NCBI GenBank assembly: GCA_052146895.1
Contig: JBKQLZ010000244.1
Span: 1 to 52,174 of the forward strand
From: Palsa-601 sp052146895
GTDB lineage: Bacteria; Actinomycetota; Acidimicrobiia; Acidimicrobiales; Bog-793
Reading direction: 5' to 3'
Length of the DNA stretch: 52,174 nucleotides
The notes below the pieces were generated by a model that was not told the DNA's origin, did no database searches, and was given only the letters and a program-made list of their open reading frames with translations. Shown here one piece after another: positions 23,854-31,779 of the stretch. Within the stretch, counting starts at the first letter, position 1. Each line of letters begins with the position of its first letter. A program made the position numbers and the translations under genes.

Positions 23854-24906
23854 ATGCAAGCAGGCTTCGCCTGGATGGTCACGAGCGCGCAAGCCGCCGA
23901 CTTCGTCGTCGAGGCCGAGCGCGCCGGAGTGTCATCGGTCTGGATCCCCGAGATGTGGGGCCAGGACGTCTTCACCCAGGCGGCGTTCCTCGCGGCGAGG
24001 ACATCGACGATCAGGATCGGGACGGCTATCGCGCAGATCGGCGCGAGGACGCCGGCAGCGCTCGCGATGGCCTCGATGTCGTTGCAGGCGCTCTCGGGAG
24101 AGCGATTCGTCCTCGGTCTCGGCACGAGCGGCCCGCAGGTGATGGAGGGCTGGCACGGAGTGCGGTTCAGGTCACCGATCGAGACGACTCGCGAGACGAT
24201 CGAGATCGTCCGGATGATCGCCCGCGGCGACCGCCTCGAATATGACGGGCAGGTCTACCAGCTGCCGTTGCCTGACGGCCCTGGTCGCCCGATTCGGACG
24301 ATGATGGCGCCTGTCGCCGTCCCGATCTACGTCGCCTCGCTCGGACCGCGGAACCTCCGGCTCACAGGCGAGGTCGCCGACGGCTGGATCGGGAATCTGT
24401 TCATGCCGGAGAGAGCTGGCGTGTTCCTCGAAGCGCTGTCCGCCGGAGCAGCCAATGGAGGGCGCTCGCTCGCCGACCTCGACTTGTTGATACCCGTGAC
24501 AGTCGAGTTCACAGAAGATGTCGACGAAGCCTCCAAGCGTCACGCTCGCGGCTACGGCTTCACGATCGGCGCCATGGGGTCGAAGGACCAGAACTTCTAC
24601 AACGACGCCCTCAGAAGGCTGGGCTACACCGATGACGTGCAGGCCGTTCAGGAGCTGTGGCTCGCCGGCCGGCGCGAGGAAGCGGCAGACCGGGTGCCCG
24701 TCGAGATCGGTTTCAAGACGAACCTGATCGGAACGCCCGCGATGGTGAAAGAACGCCTGCGTCTCTATCGCGACGCCGGGATCACGACTCTGCAGATGAA
24801 ACCCACCGCTGAGAACAGAGGCAACATCGACGACTTGGCGCTGTTCGCGGAGCTCGTGAACGAGGTGAGCGCAGAAAGTTCGAGCGCGCCTCCGCAGCTT
24901 GGCTAA
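23854..24906 (+). CDS. LLM-class (luciferase-like) F420/flavin-dependent oxidoreductase
   Basis: A 350-residue TIM-barrel oxidoreductase of the bacterial luciferase-like superfamily. The ATG at 23854 begins the first strand (GFAWMVTSAQAADFVVEAE). Family parts include SVWIPEMWGQDVFT, TSTIRIGTAIAQIGARTPAALAM, LSGERFVLGLGTSGPQVMEG and PVAVPIYVASLGPRNLRLTGEVADGWI. In actinobacteria such proteins mostly use F420, here as hydride donor or acceptor on an unknown organic substrate. Divergent from the BVMO operon and probably co-regulated with it, suggesting one catabolic module. Confidence 0.9.
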   Translation: MQAGFAWMVTSAQAADFVVEAERAGVSSVWIPEMWGQDVFTQAAFLAARTSTIRIGTAIAQIGARTPAALAMASMSLQALSGERFVLGLGTSGPQVMEGWHGVRFRSPIETTRETIEIVRMIARGDRLEYDGQVYQLPLPDGPGRPIRTMMAPVAVPIYVASLGPRNLRLTGEVADGWIGNLFMPERAGVFLEALSAGAANGGRSLADLDLLIPVTVEFTEDVDEASKRHARGYGFTIGAMGSKDQNFYNDALRRLGYTDDVQAVQELWLAGRREEAADRVPVEIGFKTNLIGTPAMVKERLRLYRDAGITTLQMKPTAENRGNIDDLALFAELVNEVSAESSSAPPQLG

Positions 24907-25230
24907 CATGACCGGAGAAGTTCCCGACACGAGAGCGAGGTGACGCATGGCAACGACCACCTTCAATACGAAGTGCATGGTTCGCCGCGTCCTCGCTGGC
25001 GACGGGACCGGGCGTCGGGGTACTCCGATGCCGCACGCTCCCCGGGTCTGACGACCACCGGCTGGAGCACGAGCCGCTGAGCAGCAGCGGGCTCGCACGC
25101 TTCGGACGATTCAGTCCCGCTGGTTGCGCCCTCGCCACGACGGCGACCCTCGCGCACGCCGACGACCACTTGTCGAAGGCGGCAGTCGCATCACTTCTGC
25201 TCGATCACCACTTCTCGCACGGAGTCTCTT
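24907..25230. other. 324-base gap with no secure gene
   Basis: Between the LLM and ABC exporter genes I see only one short candidate ORF (24947-25051) and no hairpin, repeat or RNA family I recognise. GC content looks like that of the flanks. Confidence 0.4.
24947..25051 (+). CDS. possible 34-residue peptide
   Basis: ATG with a GCGAGG site 6-11 nt upstream, starting MATTTFNTKCMVRRVL and ending PMPHAPRV before TGA. No family is recognised and there is no signal or membrane segment. The purine-rich site is the only support, so this may be noise in GC-rich DNA. Confidence 0.2.
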   Translation: MATTTFNTKCMVRRVLAGDGTGRRGTPMPHAPRV

Positions 25231-27054
25231 ATGGGTACCGACACCCTCTTCCCCTCAGCATCGACAAAGGACACACTGAAGTTCTGCTGGAGCCAGCTGG
25301 GAGCTCAACGCGCCCCCTTCATCGTCTCGTGGGTGCTCGTCGTGATGGGCTCGCTTGCCCAATCAGTCGCGGCGCCGCTCGTGTTCGCGGCCCTCTTGAC
25401 GCGGGTAGCCGCGCTGCCGCCGCACGCCAACCTCGCACACACCTTCGGGGCCCTCGTCATCGCGTACGGGGTCATCCTCGCGGTCTCGACGGTCATCTGG
25501 CGCATCGCCGGCTGGCTCGAGTGGGGCGCGACCTTACGGGCATTCGCCCAGGCGATCACGAACGGCTACGACCATCTCGTCGGCATGAGCCACCGGTGGC
25601 ACACCGATCGTCCCTCGGGCGAGGTCATCTCTACGCTCGAGACGTTCTCGTGGGCGTACGTGGAGCTGCTCGACACGATGACGTGGGGTTTCTTGCGGAT
25701 CATCGTCGCCGTCCTCGGTGCGATCGCGGTTCTCGCAATCGTCGCCTGGCCCGTCTCGGTCGTCCTCGTCGTCCTCGTCGCCCTGTTCGTCTTCGTCCTC
25801 AACCATCGGATGTCTCGAGTGATAGCCGCCGCGAGGGAGTTCTCCGAAGCGCACACGAGATCGACCGGCGTCATCGGGGACACGATCGCGAACCTGACGA
25901 CTGTCCGGAGCCAGGCGACCGAGACGCTCGAGAAGGCGCACGTGCGCTCCCTCGTCGCGGAATCCGTGACTGCCGACCTACGCGCCCGCAAGGTGTTCTC
26001 CGCCACCCGCCTGCAAATGGAGTCGTCGCTCGCGGCCTTCAGCTGGTTGGCGGTCCTCGTCGGCGTCGTCCTGGCGCTGCACCACAGCGTCGCTGCGGGT
26101 GCGGTCTACCTGATCCTCTTTTACTCGACGCAGGTGGTCGGCTTGCTCGAGGAGTCCTTCGAGCACATCAGGTCATTCTCGAGAGGGCTCGGCAGGTGTG
26201 CGAAGTTCGCCGGGATCGCCGCCATGGTCCCAGAGATCACCGACCATCCCGGTGCTCCCGACCTAATAGTGGGAGACGGTGGGATCGAGTTCTCGCACAT
26301 CGAGTTCGGCTATCGAGAACGCGTCCGTTTGTTCGACGAGCTGAGCCTGAGTGTGCGCCCAGGCGAGCACGTCGGCCTCGTCGGCTCATCCGGCTCGGGC
26401 AAGACGACTCTCACGAAGCTGTTGCTCCGGTTCATGGACATCCAAGGCGGTGCCATCACGATCGACGGCCAGGACATCGCCGCAGTCACGCAGCACTCAC
26501 TCCGTCGCCACATCTCCTACGTGCCGCAGGAGCCGCAGATGCTGCACCGGACCATCGCCGAGAACATCTGCTACGGCCCTGCCGAGGCAGCCGATCACCC
26601 AGCGGGCATACCGGTCCTACCCGATATGGATCTTGTCCGGCGCGTCGGCGCGGCCGCGCACGTGGAGGAGTTCGTCGCGCGCCTTCCCGACGGCTACGAC
26701 ACCGTCGTCGGCGAGCGCGGGCTCAAGCTCTCCGGCGGCCAGCGCCAGCGCGTCGCGATCGCGCAGGCAATGGCGAAGGCTGCTCCGGTCCTCATCCTCG
26801 ACGAGGCCACGTCGGCACTCGACTCGGAATCGGAGGTGCTCGTGCAGGACGCACTGTGGCACCTGATGGAGGACTCGACGGCTCTCGTCGTCGCTCACCG
26901 GCTGGCGACGATTGCCAGGCTCGACCGGATCGTCGTCATCGAACAAGGCCGCATCGTCGAGGAAGGCTCGCATCATGAGCTGCTGCGCCTCGGCGAATCC
27001 GGCGTCTACGGGAGGCTCTGGAGGCATCAGTCCGGCGGGTTCCTCGCCGCGTGA
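25231..27054 (+). CDS. ABC exporter half-transporter (membrane + ATPase fused)
   Basis: A 607-residue type IV ABC transporter subunit of MsbA/LmrA-like layout. Five to six membrane helices lie in residues 25-310. The ATPase carries Walker A GLVGSSGSGKTTLTKL (about 390), Q-loop YVPQEPQML, signature LSGGQRQRVAIAQ, Walker B VLILDEATSALDS and H-loop VVAHRLATI. It should work as a homodimer exporting a lipid or hydrophobic compound. GGAG precedes the ATG by 7 nt. No partner ABC gene is adjacent. Confidence 0.93.
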   Translation: MGTDTLFPSASTKDTLKFCWSQLGAQRAPFIVSWVLVVMGSLAQSVAAPLVFAALLTRVAALPPHANLAHTFGALVIAYGVILAVSTVIWRIAGWLEWGATLRAFAQAITNGYDHLVGMSHRWHTDRPSGEVISTLETFSWAYVELLDTMTWGFLRIIVAVLGAIAVLAIVAWPVSVVLVVLVALFVFVLNHRMSRVIAAAREFSEAHTRSTGVIGDTIANLTTVRSQATETLEKAHVRSLVAESVTADLRARKVFSATRLQMESSLAAFSWLAVLVGVVLALHHSVAAGAVYLILFYSTQVVGLLEESFEHIRSFSRGLGRCAKFAGIAAMVPEITDHPGAPDLIVGDGGIEFSHIEFGYRERVRLFDELSLSVRPGEHVGLVGSSGSGKTTLTKLLLRFMDIQGGAITIDGQDIAAVTQHSLRRHISYVPQEPQMLHRTIAENICYGPAEAADHPAGIPVLPDMDLVRRVGAAAHVEEFVARLPDGYDTVVGERGLKLSGGQRQRVAIAQAMAKAAPVLILDEATSALDSESEVLVQDALWHLMEDSTALVVAHRLATIARLDRIVVIEQGRIVEEGSHHELLRLGESGVYGRLWRHQSGGFLAA

Positions 27055-27057
27055 GGC

Positions 27058-27069
27058 CCGAGCGCTCGG
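27058..27069. terminator. possible bidirectional terminator hairpin
   Basis: CCGAGCGCTCGG is self-complementary and sits between two convergent stop codons (27054 and 27081). It is short and lacks a T-run on either strand, so support is weak. Confidence 0.3.
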
Positions 27070-27080
27070 CCGGTGGGGGC

Positions 27081-27491
27081 TCAGAAGGACACGTGCTTCC
27101 ACGCGAGAGCGAACAGATACAGGTACAAGGCAAAGGAGCCGGCTTGAATCGCAAGGCCGGCGCCTATGACCGACCGGACAGCAATGCGGCGCCGTGACGA
27201 GGCGAGAGACCTGATCGCCCCGGCTGCCGCGTAGGCGAGAGCGACCTCGACCCAGAAGCCAAGGCCGATGATGATCGGCCCACCGTTGACGATGTCAGCC
27301 GGCAACCCGGTCGACGGTGCGTTGACGTTGTCCCACCACGCCCACATCAAGCCGAAGATGGCGATGTCACAACCGAGAAAGAGCGCGCTTGCGACGTAGA
27401 AGCACAGGACCCACTTGGCGTCTCCGCCGTACCACTCTCGCCACGACAGCCCGCTCGAATCAGGTGATCCGTCTCTCGCACTTGCCGCCAC
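27081..27491 (-). CDS. small integral membrane protein
   Basis: A 136-residue protein with a GTG start and four likely membrane helices (WVLCFYVASALFLGCDIAIF; IIIGLGFWVEVALAYAAAGA; RSVIGAGLAIQAGSFALYLY and a short C-terminal part). No family is recognised. It converges on the ABC exporter and lies 35 bases downstream of the DUF5995 gene on the same strand, so it could share that message. Confidence 0.65.
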   Translation of the reverse strand: MAASARDGSPDSSGLSWREWYGGDAKWVLCFYVASALFLGCDIAIFGLMWAWWDNVNAPSTGLPADIVNGGPIIIGLGFWVEVALAYAAAGAIRSLASSRRRIAVRSVIGAGLAIQAGSFALYLYLFALAWKHVSF

Positions 27492-27526
27492 GAGCAGAGG
27501 CTACCGAGGCGGTGACCGACGGCTCG

Positions 27527-28282
27527 TCAGAGCAGTGGGACGAGGAGGGCCCGGGCTGCGAGGGCGGCTGCGTCGTCGAGGCCGTCGGTGTATTCCTTCG
27601 ACAGGAATGGGTGGTCGCGAAGGCGCCAGAGGGCGTCCGCATTGATCCAGGCAGCCCGACGTGCTTCGTCGATGGCAAAGTTGCCGATCACGTTCTCCAG
27701 CCCGGCCGCCATGCGGTCGAGGTCGAGGATGATGCCGGTCTCGAACGACTCGCGGATCTGCTGGTCCAACGCTCCGAGGACCGCGTTCACCTTCTCGAAG
27801 TCAGCCGCGTGCGTGCCCTCATCCGGTGCCGTATCGAGTTCCTCGCAGGTCTTCACGACCGCGATGGGAAGGTCGTGATTGATGTGGGCGTTCATGCCGG
27901 CTAAGGCGAACTGCATCGGGGCTATGTGGGTGTCAGAACGACTTGCCAACAACTCGCTCCAGCATCTCGGTGCGTCCTGGGGCTCGGCTTGCCACGCTTC
28001 GATAGCTCCGAAATAGAGGTTGACAAAGACCACGTCGAGGTCGGACAGGAAGGCCGGATCAGCGTAGGCGCCGGTCGACACCTCGGAGAGCACCTTCTCA
28101 GTGACGATGAGGTACATCCTGTTGAAGCACGCCAACCCGTCGGTGAGTGGGAGCTCCCCCGCAATGGCGGTCATCTGAGCGATCGCGCCCTCGATGGACG
28201 TGACAGGTCCGGCTGGCAACTGCGGGAGCGAGGCGGCTTCGTCCATACCCCGCTGACCGTAGCCCGTCGGCGCGTCTTGCAT
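27527..28282 (-). CDS. DUF5995-family protein
   Basis: A 251-residue all-helical cytosolic protein recognised by LPLTDGLACFNRMYLIVTEKV, MQFALAGMNAHINHDLPIAV, and the C-terminal RRAAWINADALWRLRDHP, typical of actinobacterial DUF5995. The conserved HINHD and several acidic/His positions could form a metal site, but no function is established. The start is uncertain: ATG at 28282 with GGGGA 10 nt upstream, or ATG at 28246. Divergent from a methyltransferase 84 bases away. Confidence 0.75.
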   Translation of the reverse strand: MQDAPTGYGQRGMDEAASLPQLPAGPVTSIEGAIAQMTAIAGELPLTDGLACFNRMYLIVTEKVLSEVSTGAYADPAFLSDLDVVFVNLYFGAIEAWQAEPQDAPRCWSELLASRSDTHIAPMQFALAGMNAHINHDLPIAVVKTCEELDTAPDEGTHAADFEKVNAVLGALDQQIRESFETGIILDLDRMAAGLENVIGNFAIDEARRAAWINADALWRLRDHPFLSKEYTDGLDDAAALAARALLVPLL

Positions 28283-28366
28283 CTCGGCAGTGTCCCCAAC
28301 GCGATCGCACACAAGGCCCGGCACCTCTCGCGGGGGTGACCGTCTTTGGGTCAGACTGGGCGAGCC

Positions 28367-29110
28367 ATGGTCAGCGCTCCCCGCTATCACGAGATCTCCG
28401 AGTCCACGCACCGGATCATGAACCCGCTCTCACTCGACAAGTTCCTGTTGCTCGGGGAGATCTGTCGCGTCGGCAAGGGCACCCGGATCCTGGACCTTGC
28501 GAGTGGAAAGGGCGAGATGTTGTGCCGATTCGCGAGCGACCTCGGTGCGAGCGGCGTCGGTATAGATATGCACGCGCCGTTTCTCGCGGACGCCCGAGCA
28601 CGAGCTAGTGACCTTGGGGTAGAGAGAGCGGTCAGCTTCATCGAGGGTGACGCCGGGTCGCCACCCGATCTCGGGGACCGTTTCGACGTGGTGAGTTGCA
28701 TCGGCGCCACGTGGATCGGCGGAGGGCTCCTCGGCAGCCTCGAGCTGATGGCTCGGTGGGTCAGACCCGGCGGCTGGCTGCTCGTCGGCGAGGTCTACTG
28801 GATCGAGCCTCCGCCTCCGGAGGTCGAGGAGAAGTACGGCGTCGGAGAGTTCGCCGATCTTGCCGGCACCCTCGACCGCTTCGAGACGGCGGGCGCGGAC
28901 CTGGTCGAGATCGTGCTGGCCAGTAGGGACGATTGGGACCGCTACGCCGCGAGCCAGTGGCTCAACGTGTCGGACTGGCTCCTCGCCAATCCTGATGATG
29001 CCGATGCGGCAGAGGTCCGCGAGCAGCGCGACCTCTCCCGGCGGGACTACCTGGCGCACGAGCGGCGCTGCCTCGGCTGGGGTGTCTTCGTCCTCCGGCC
29101 ACAAGCCTGA
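28367..29110 (+). CDS. class I SAM-dependent methyltransferase
   Basis: A 247-residue methyltransferase starting at ATG 28367. Motif I is TRILDLASGKGEMLCRFA, the acidic residue after strand 2 is in GVGIDMHAPFLADAR, motif II is RFDVVSCIGATWIGGG and motif III WVRPGGWLLVGEVYW. The early part, HEISESTHRIMNPLSLDKF, matches small-molecule methyltransferases of the UbiE/cyclopropane-synthase-like group. The substrate is unknown. It is followed by a convergent PIN toxin. Confidence 0.88.
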   Translation: MVSAPRYHEISESTHRIMNPLSLDKFLLLGEICRVGKGTRILDLASGKGEMLCRFASDLGASGVGIDMHAPFLADARARASDLGVERAVSFIEGDAGSPPDLGDRFDVVSCIGATWIGGGLLGSLELMARWVRPGGWLLVGEVYWIEPPPPEVEEKYGVGEFADLAGTLDRFETAGADLVEIVLASRDDWDRYAASQWLNVSDWLLANPDDADAAEVREQRDLSRRDYLAHERRCLGWGVFVLRPQA

Positions 29111-29124
29111 CCCTCAGCCGCCGA

Positions 29125-29538
29125 TCAGCTGGCGGGGACCACCTCGAAGCGGGTGCGCCCACGGATCCGGTAGACGTGGAACTCGCTATCGAGTGTGAAG
29201 ATCCTGCGGTAGCCCCGCTCCTCGGCTAGGGCAACCAGGGTCGCGTCGGCGAGGTCCATTGGGCCGTCCGCGTATTGGTCCATGAGCCGGGAGGTGCGCT
29301 CCACTGCTGACTGTGAGAGGTCGGCTATTACGAGTCGGCCAGTGTGGACGAGACGCCAGAGCGCCTGTTGACCCGGGCTACCGCCGGCCCTCCCCAGTAG
29401 GTACATCGCCTCGGTGAACGCCGGCCAAGTCGTTACCAGCGGAAGAGGCAGCTCTTCGGCGGTCTCGAGGCAGGCGTCGTGATCAGGTTCGTCGCCGTCG
29501 ATGAGAGCGATCAGCGGGCCGGCGTCCGTGAGCGTCAC
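29125..29538 (-). CDS. PIN-domain toxin
   Basis: A 137-residue PIN-domain RNase starting MTLTDAGPLIALID. Acidic residues D5, E43 (WPAFTEAMYLL), D95/D98 (GPMDLADATLVAL) and D117 (IFTLDSEFHVY) match the PIN active site. The GTG start overlaps the antitoxin stop as GTGA. The family cleaves structured RNA. It is unlike the vapC at 18895, so it is probably an independent acquisition. Confidence 0.85.
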   Translation of the reverse strand: MTLTDAGPLIALIDGDEPDHDACLETAEELPLPLVTTWPAFTEAMYLLGRAGGSPGQQALWRLVHTGRLVIADLSQSAVERTSRLMDQYADGPMDLADATLVALAEERGYRRIFTLDSEFHVYRIRGRTRFEVVPAS

Positions 29539-29780
29539 CGCTTGGCGCTGTCTTCGGCCAGCGCCTTCGTGAACGCTTCGCCGGAACGGCGAGCACGTCC
29601 GCCTCTACCGTGAACGGCACCGGCGACATCCGCGAAGCGGTCAGCCGGCGCTTCCGCCAACGTCTCGTCGGCCTCGCGCTCCGCAGCGCCGCGGATGAAC
29701 TCGGACACGGACTGACCCTTCATGCCGGCAGCGCGCTGGAGCTTCGCGTCGAGCTCAGGATTGAGGCGAAGGCTTCTCAC
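29535..29780 (-). CDS. ribbon-helix-helix antitoxin for PIN toxin
   Basis: An 81-residue protein whose N terminus MRSLRLNPELDAKLQRAAGM and KGQSVSEFIRGAAERE fit a CopG/Arc-like ribbon-helix-helix. The rest is charged and likely disordered (ADRFADVAGAVHGRGGRARRSGEAF), binding the toxin. It starts with GTG; a possible -10 TACAAC lies 6 nt upstream. Two identical 10-bp elements lie just upstream and are the likely operator. Confidence 0.8.
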   Translation of the reverse strand: MRSLRLNPELDAKLQRAAGMKGQSVSEFIRGAAEREADETLAEAPADRFADVAGAVHGRGGRARRSGEAFTKALAEDSAKR

Positions 29781-29787
29781 GGCGCAG

Positions 29788-29818
29788 TTGTATCACACTT
29801 GTTGTCGTTTGTATCACA
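29788..29818. repeat. two 10-bp direct repeats 21 bp apart, antitoxin operator
   Basis: TTGTATCACA occurs at 29788-29797 and again at 29809-29818, a 21-base period that equals two helical turns and would put two RHH dimers on the same DNA face. The repeats separate the antitoxin from the divergent lipoprotein gene. Confidence 0.65.
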
Positions 29819-29835
29819 GACGCCTACTCGAGCCG

Positions 29836-30222
29836 ATGCGAACGTATTATCGCCGCGTGGCCCGGTTCACGATGCTGTCAGTAGCGTCGGTGTCTGTAGC
29901 CGTTGCAGCCCTCCCGTGTCTGCTGGGAGGCTGCTCGACTGCGGGGGCGAGCAGCTCCCCCACGACATCTCTCAACCATTCGGGCGCCGCCGTGGTTCTC
30001 GTTCAGTTGAGGGCCGACACCTCGGCAAGCGAGGCGAGCACGCTTGCCAGACATCTCGGCAACAGCCGCGGCGACGTCACCGGCTCCGACTGGAATTTCG
30101 AGACGCCGAGCGTCGTGCGAGTGGACCTCGGACCGTCAGAGACCGTGGCAGAGATCGACAGCATGCTCCCCACGATCAGGAAGATGCCGCACGTGCAAGG
30201 CGTCACCGTCCAGTTCAAGTGA
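29836..30222 (+). CDS. small lipoprotein, FtsX-extracellular-domain-like
   Basis: A 128-residue exported protein. The ATG at 29836 starts a signal peptide (MLSVASVSVAVAALPCLLGGC) with lipobox LGGC. The mature part is an alpha/beta domain (AAVVLVQLRADTSASEASTLA ... VQGVTVQF) whose form recalls the extracellular domain of FtsX, but I cannot confirm it by eye. Function unknown. It faces the PIN module and converges on an alcohol dehydrogenase. Confidence 0.6.
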   Translation: MRTYYRRVARFTMLSVASVSVAVAALPCLLGGCSTAGASSSPTTSLNHSGAAVVLVQLRADTSASEASTLARHLGNSRGDVTGSDWNFETPSVVRVDLGPSETVAEIDSMLPTIRKMPHVQGVTVQFK

Positions 30223-30257
30223 GTGTGCGGTCCTCCGGTCTGACCCTCAGCCAGCGA

Positions 30258-31373
30258 TCAGAAACGGATGATGCCGCGGATGTTCGCGCCGGCGTGCATG
30301 TCCTCGTAGCCCTGCGCCACCTCGTCGAGGCTGTACTCCCGAGTGACGAGCTCATCGAGCTTGAGCTTGCCGTCGCGATATAGCTGCACCTGGCGCGGTA
30401 TGTCGTACATCGGGCTCGAGCCGCCGAAAAGCGAGCCCTGGATACGCTTTTGGTACATCGTCAGCTCGACGATGCTCACGGGGATCCCGATCTCGGTGAT
30501 CGGGGCGATGCCGGTGACGACGACGGTTCCTGCCTTGCGGATCGCTGAGAACGCCTGGGCTATGTGCTCCCCGTGCACAATGCCGACTGTCACGATGGCG
30601 CTGTCCGCGCCCTGACCGTTCGTGACGCTCTTGGCATAAGCCTCGGCTTCGGCGATGTCGGCGAAGGCATGCGTCGCACCAAGCTTGAGCGCCTGGTCGC
30701 GCTTGAACGCGACAGGATCGACGGCGATGACGTTCGTTGCTCCCGCGTGAGCTGCGCCCTGAACGGCGTTGATCCCGATACCGCCGATGCCCATCACGAT
30801 GACGGTGTCGCTCGGGCCCACCTGAGCGGAGTTCACGGCCGATCCCCACCCTGTTCCCACCCCGCAGCCGAGCAGGCACAGCCTCTCGAGCGGGAGGTCG
30901 GCGTCGACTTTGACAGCGGAGTTGACATGGACCGTGGTGTGCTCGGCAAACGTGCTTATCCCGGCCGCTTGCCCGACGCCCGTGCCGTCGTCGAGGTGCA
31001 TGCGGAAGCTCTGATCATGCGCCCTGCGGCCGGACATGACGTTGGCGCCGGCGTCGCACAGGTTCTGGTGCCCAGTCGCGCACCACCGGCAGCGGCCGCA
31101 GCTCGCAAGAAACGAGAAGACGACGTGATCGCCCTCCTCCCACCCGCGTGTTTGCGGGCCGACCTTCGCCACGATGCCAGCACCCTCATGGCCACCGCAG
31201 AGCGGGTAGTACGAGGCAGGCAGGTCACCGGTGGCCATGTGGTCGTCCGAGTGGCAAAGGCCAGAGGCGACGAGCGCCACCAGCAACTCATCTTCCTGAG
31301 GATCGTCCAGCTCCAGGTCCACGACTTCGAACTTGCCCGGGGGCTGGCGCACTATCGCACCACGTGTCCTCAT
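30258..31373 (-). CDS. NDMA-dependent-type zinc alcohol dehydrogenase
   Basis: A 371-residue MDR alcohol dehydrogenase. Catalytic zinc ligands appear in SGLCHSDDH and GGHEGAGIV, and the structural zinc set in SFLASCGRCRWCATGHQNLC. The cofactor motif is GIGGIGINAVQGAA. The sequence MRTRGAIVRQPPGKFEVVDL and the motif FGGSSPMYDIPRQVQLYRDG fit the NDMA-dependent alcohol dehydrogenase group of actinobacteria, which hold NAD(H) tightly and use an unknown natural acceptor, often mycofactocin-linked. No mycofactocin genes are nearby. AGGAGG precedes the ATG. Confidence 0.88.
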   Translation of the reverse strand: MRTRGAIVRQPPGKFEVVDLELDDPQEDELLVALVASGLCHSDDHMATGDLPASYYPLCGGHEGAGIVAKVGPQTRGWEEGDHVVFSFLASCGRCRWCATGHQNLCDAGANVMSGRRAHDQSFRMHLDDGTGVGQAAGISTFAEHTTVHVNSAVKVDADLPLERLCLLGCGVGTGWGSAVNSAQVGPSDTVIVMGIGGIGINAVQGAAHAGATNVIAVDPVAFKRDQALKLGATHAFADIAEAEAYAKSVTNGQGADSAIVTVGIVHGEHIAQAFSAIRKAGTVVVTGIAPITEIGIPVSIVELTMYQKRIQGSLFGGSSPMYDIPRQVQLYRDGKLKLDELVTREYSLDEVAQGYEDMHAGANIRGIIRF

Positions 31374-31418
31374 CAGAGTGCACCTCCTGTTGTGGGCCGG
31401 AAACTACCAGCTTCAGCT

Positions 31419-31760
31419 TCAGCCGGCTTCTGTCGCGCGCGCCGCGCGGCTCGCCTGCACCGTCGCGAGGCCGAGCCAGGAAAGGAGCCATGCTGTGGAC
31501 ACGCGGGACAGCACACGCTGGGAATCGGTGGATGGACGCTTCGCAGCGACGACAGCGGCGACCACTACCGGACCGAGTCCCGCGACCGTCAACGCCGTAG
31601 ACGCAGCCCGGTGCCCGGCGAGCCACGCCTCATCGGTGCGCAGGGTCGACGGGATACGGATACCCGCGAAGAGATTCCTCGGCAACCGCCCCGCCGCCGC
31701 CATACGGCCCACCACGATCATGATCACGCCGCTTATTGCATACCTGAGCGCCTTCGTCAC
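31419..31760 (-). CDS. SdpI-family membrane protein
   Basis: A 113-residue protein with three membrane helices. GIRIPSTLRTDEAWLAGHRA matches the SdpI/YfhL signature (G-R-x-x-T-x5-W-x3-H-R). SdpI proteins confer immunity to toxic peptides in Bacillus, but most homologues have no known role. GTG start, with TACCCT 6 nt upstream (31772-31767), so probably leaderless. Confidence 0.72.
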   Translation of the reverse strand: MTKALRYAISGVIMIVVGRMAAAGRLPRNLFAGIRIPSTLRTDEAWLAGHRAASTALTVAGLGPVVVAAVVAAKRPSTDSQRVLSRVSTAWLLSWLGLATVQASRAARATEAG

Positions 31761-31766
31761 AATGCC

Positions 31767-31772
31767 AGGGTA
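31767..31772 (-). promoter_or_regulatory. -10 element of SdpI-like gene
   Basis: Minus-strand TACCCT is followed by 6 nt and the GTG at 31760, another leaderless-type spacing; it lies just inside the gap after the ABC-F stop. Confidence 0.4.
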
Positions 31773-31779
31773 CCGCTGG

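Noticed and set aside
25170..26978. 602-codon frame overlapping the ABC exporter in another phase
   Set aside because: Same strand as the exporter but full of Arg/Gly/Pro with no motifs; the exporter frame has all Walker and signature motifs.
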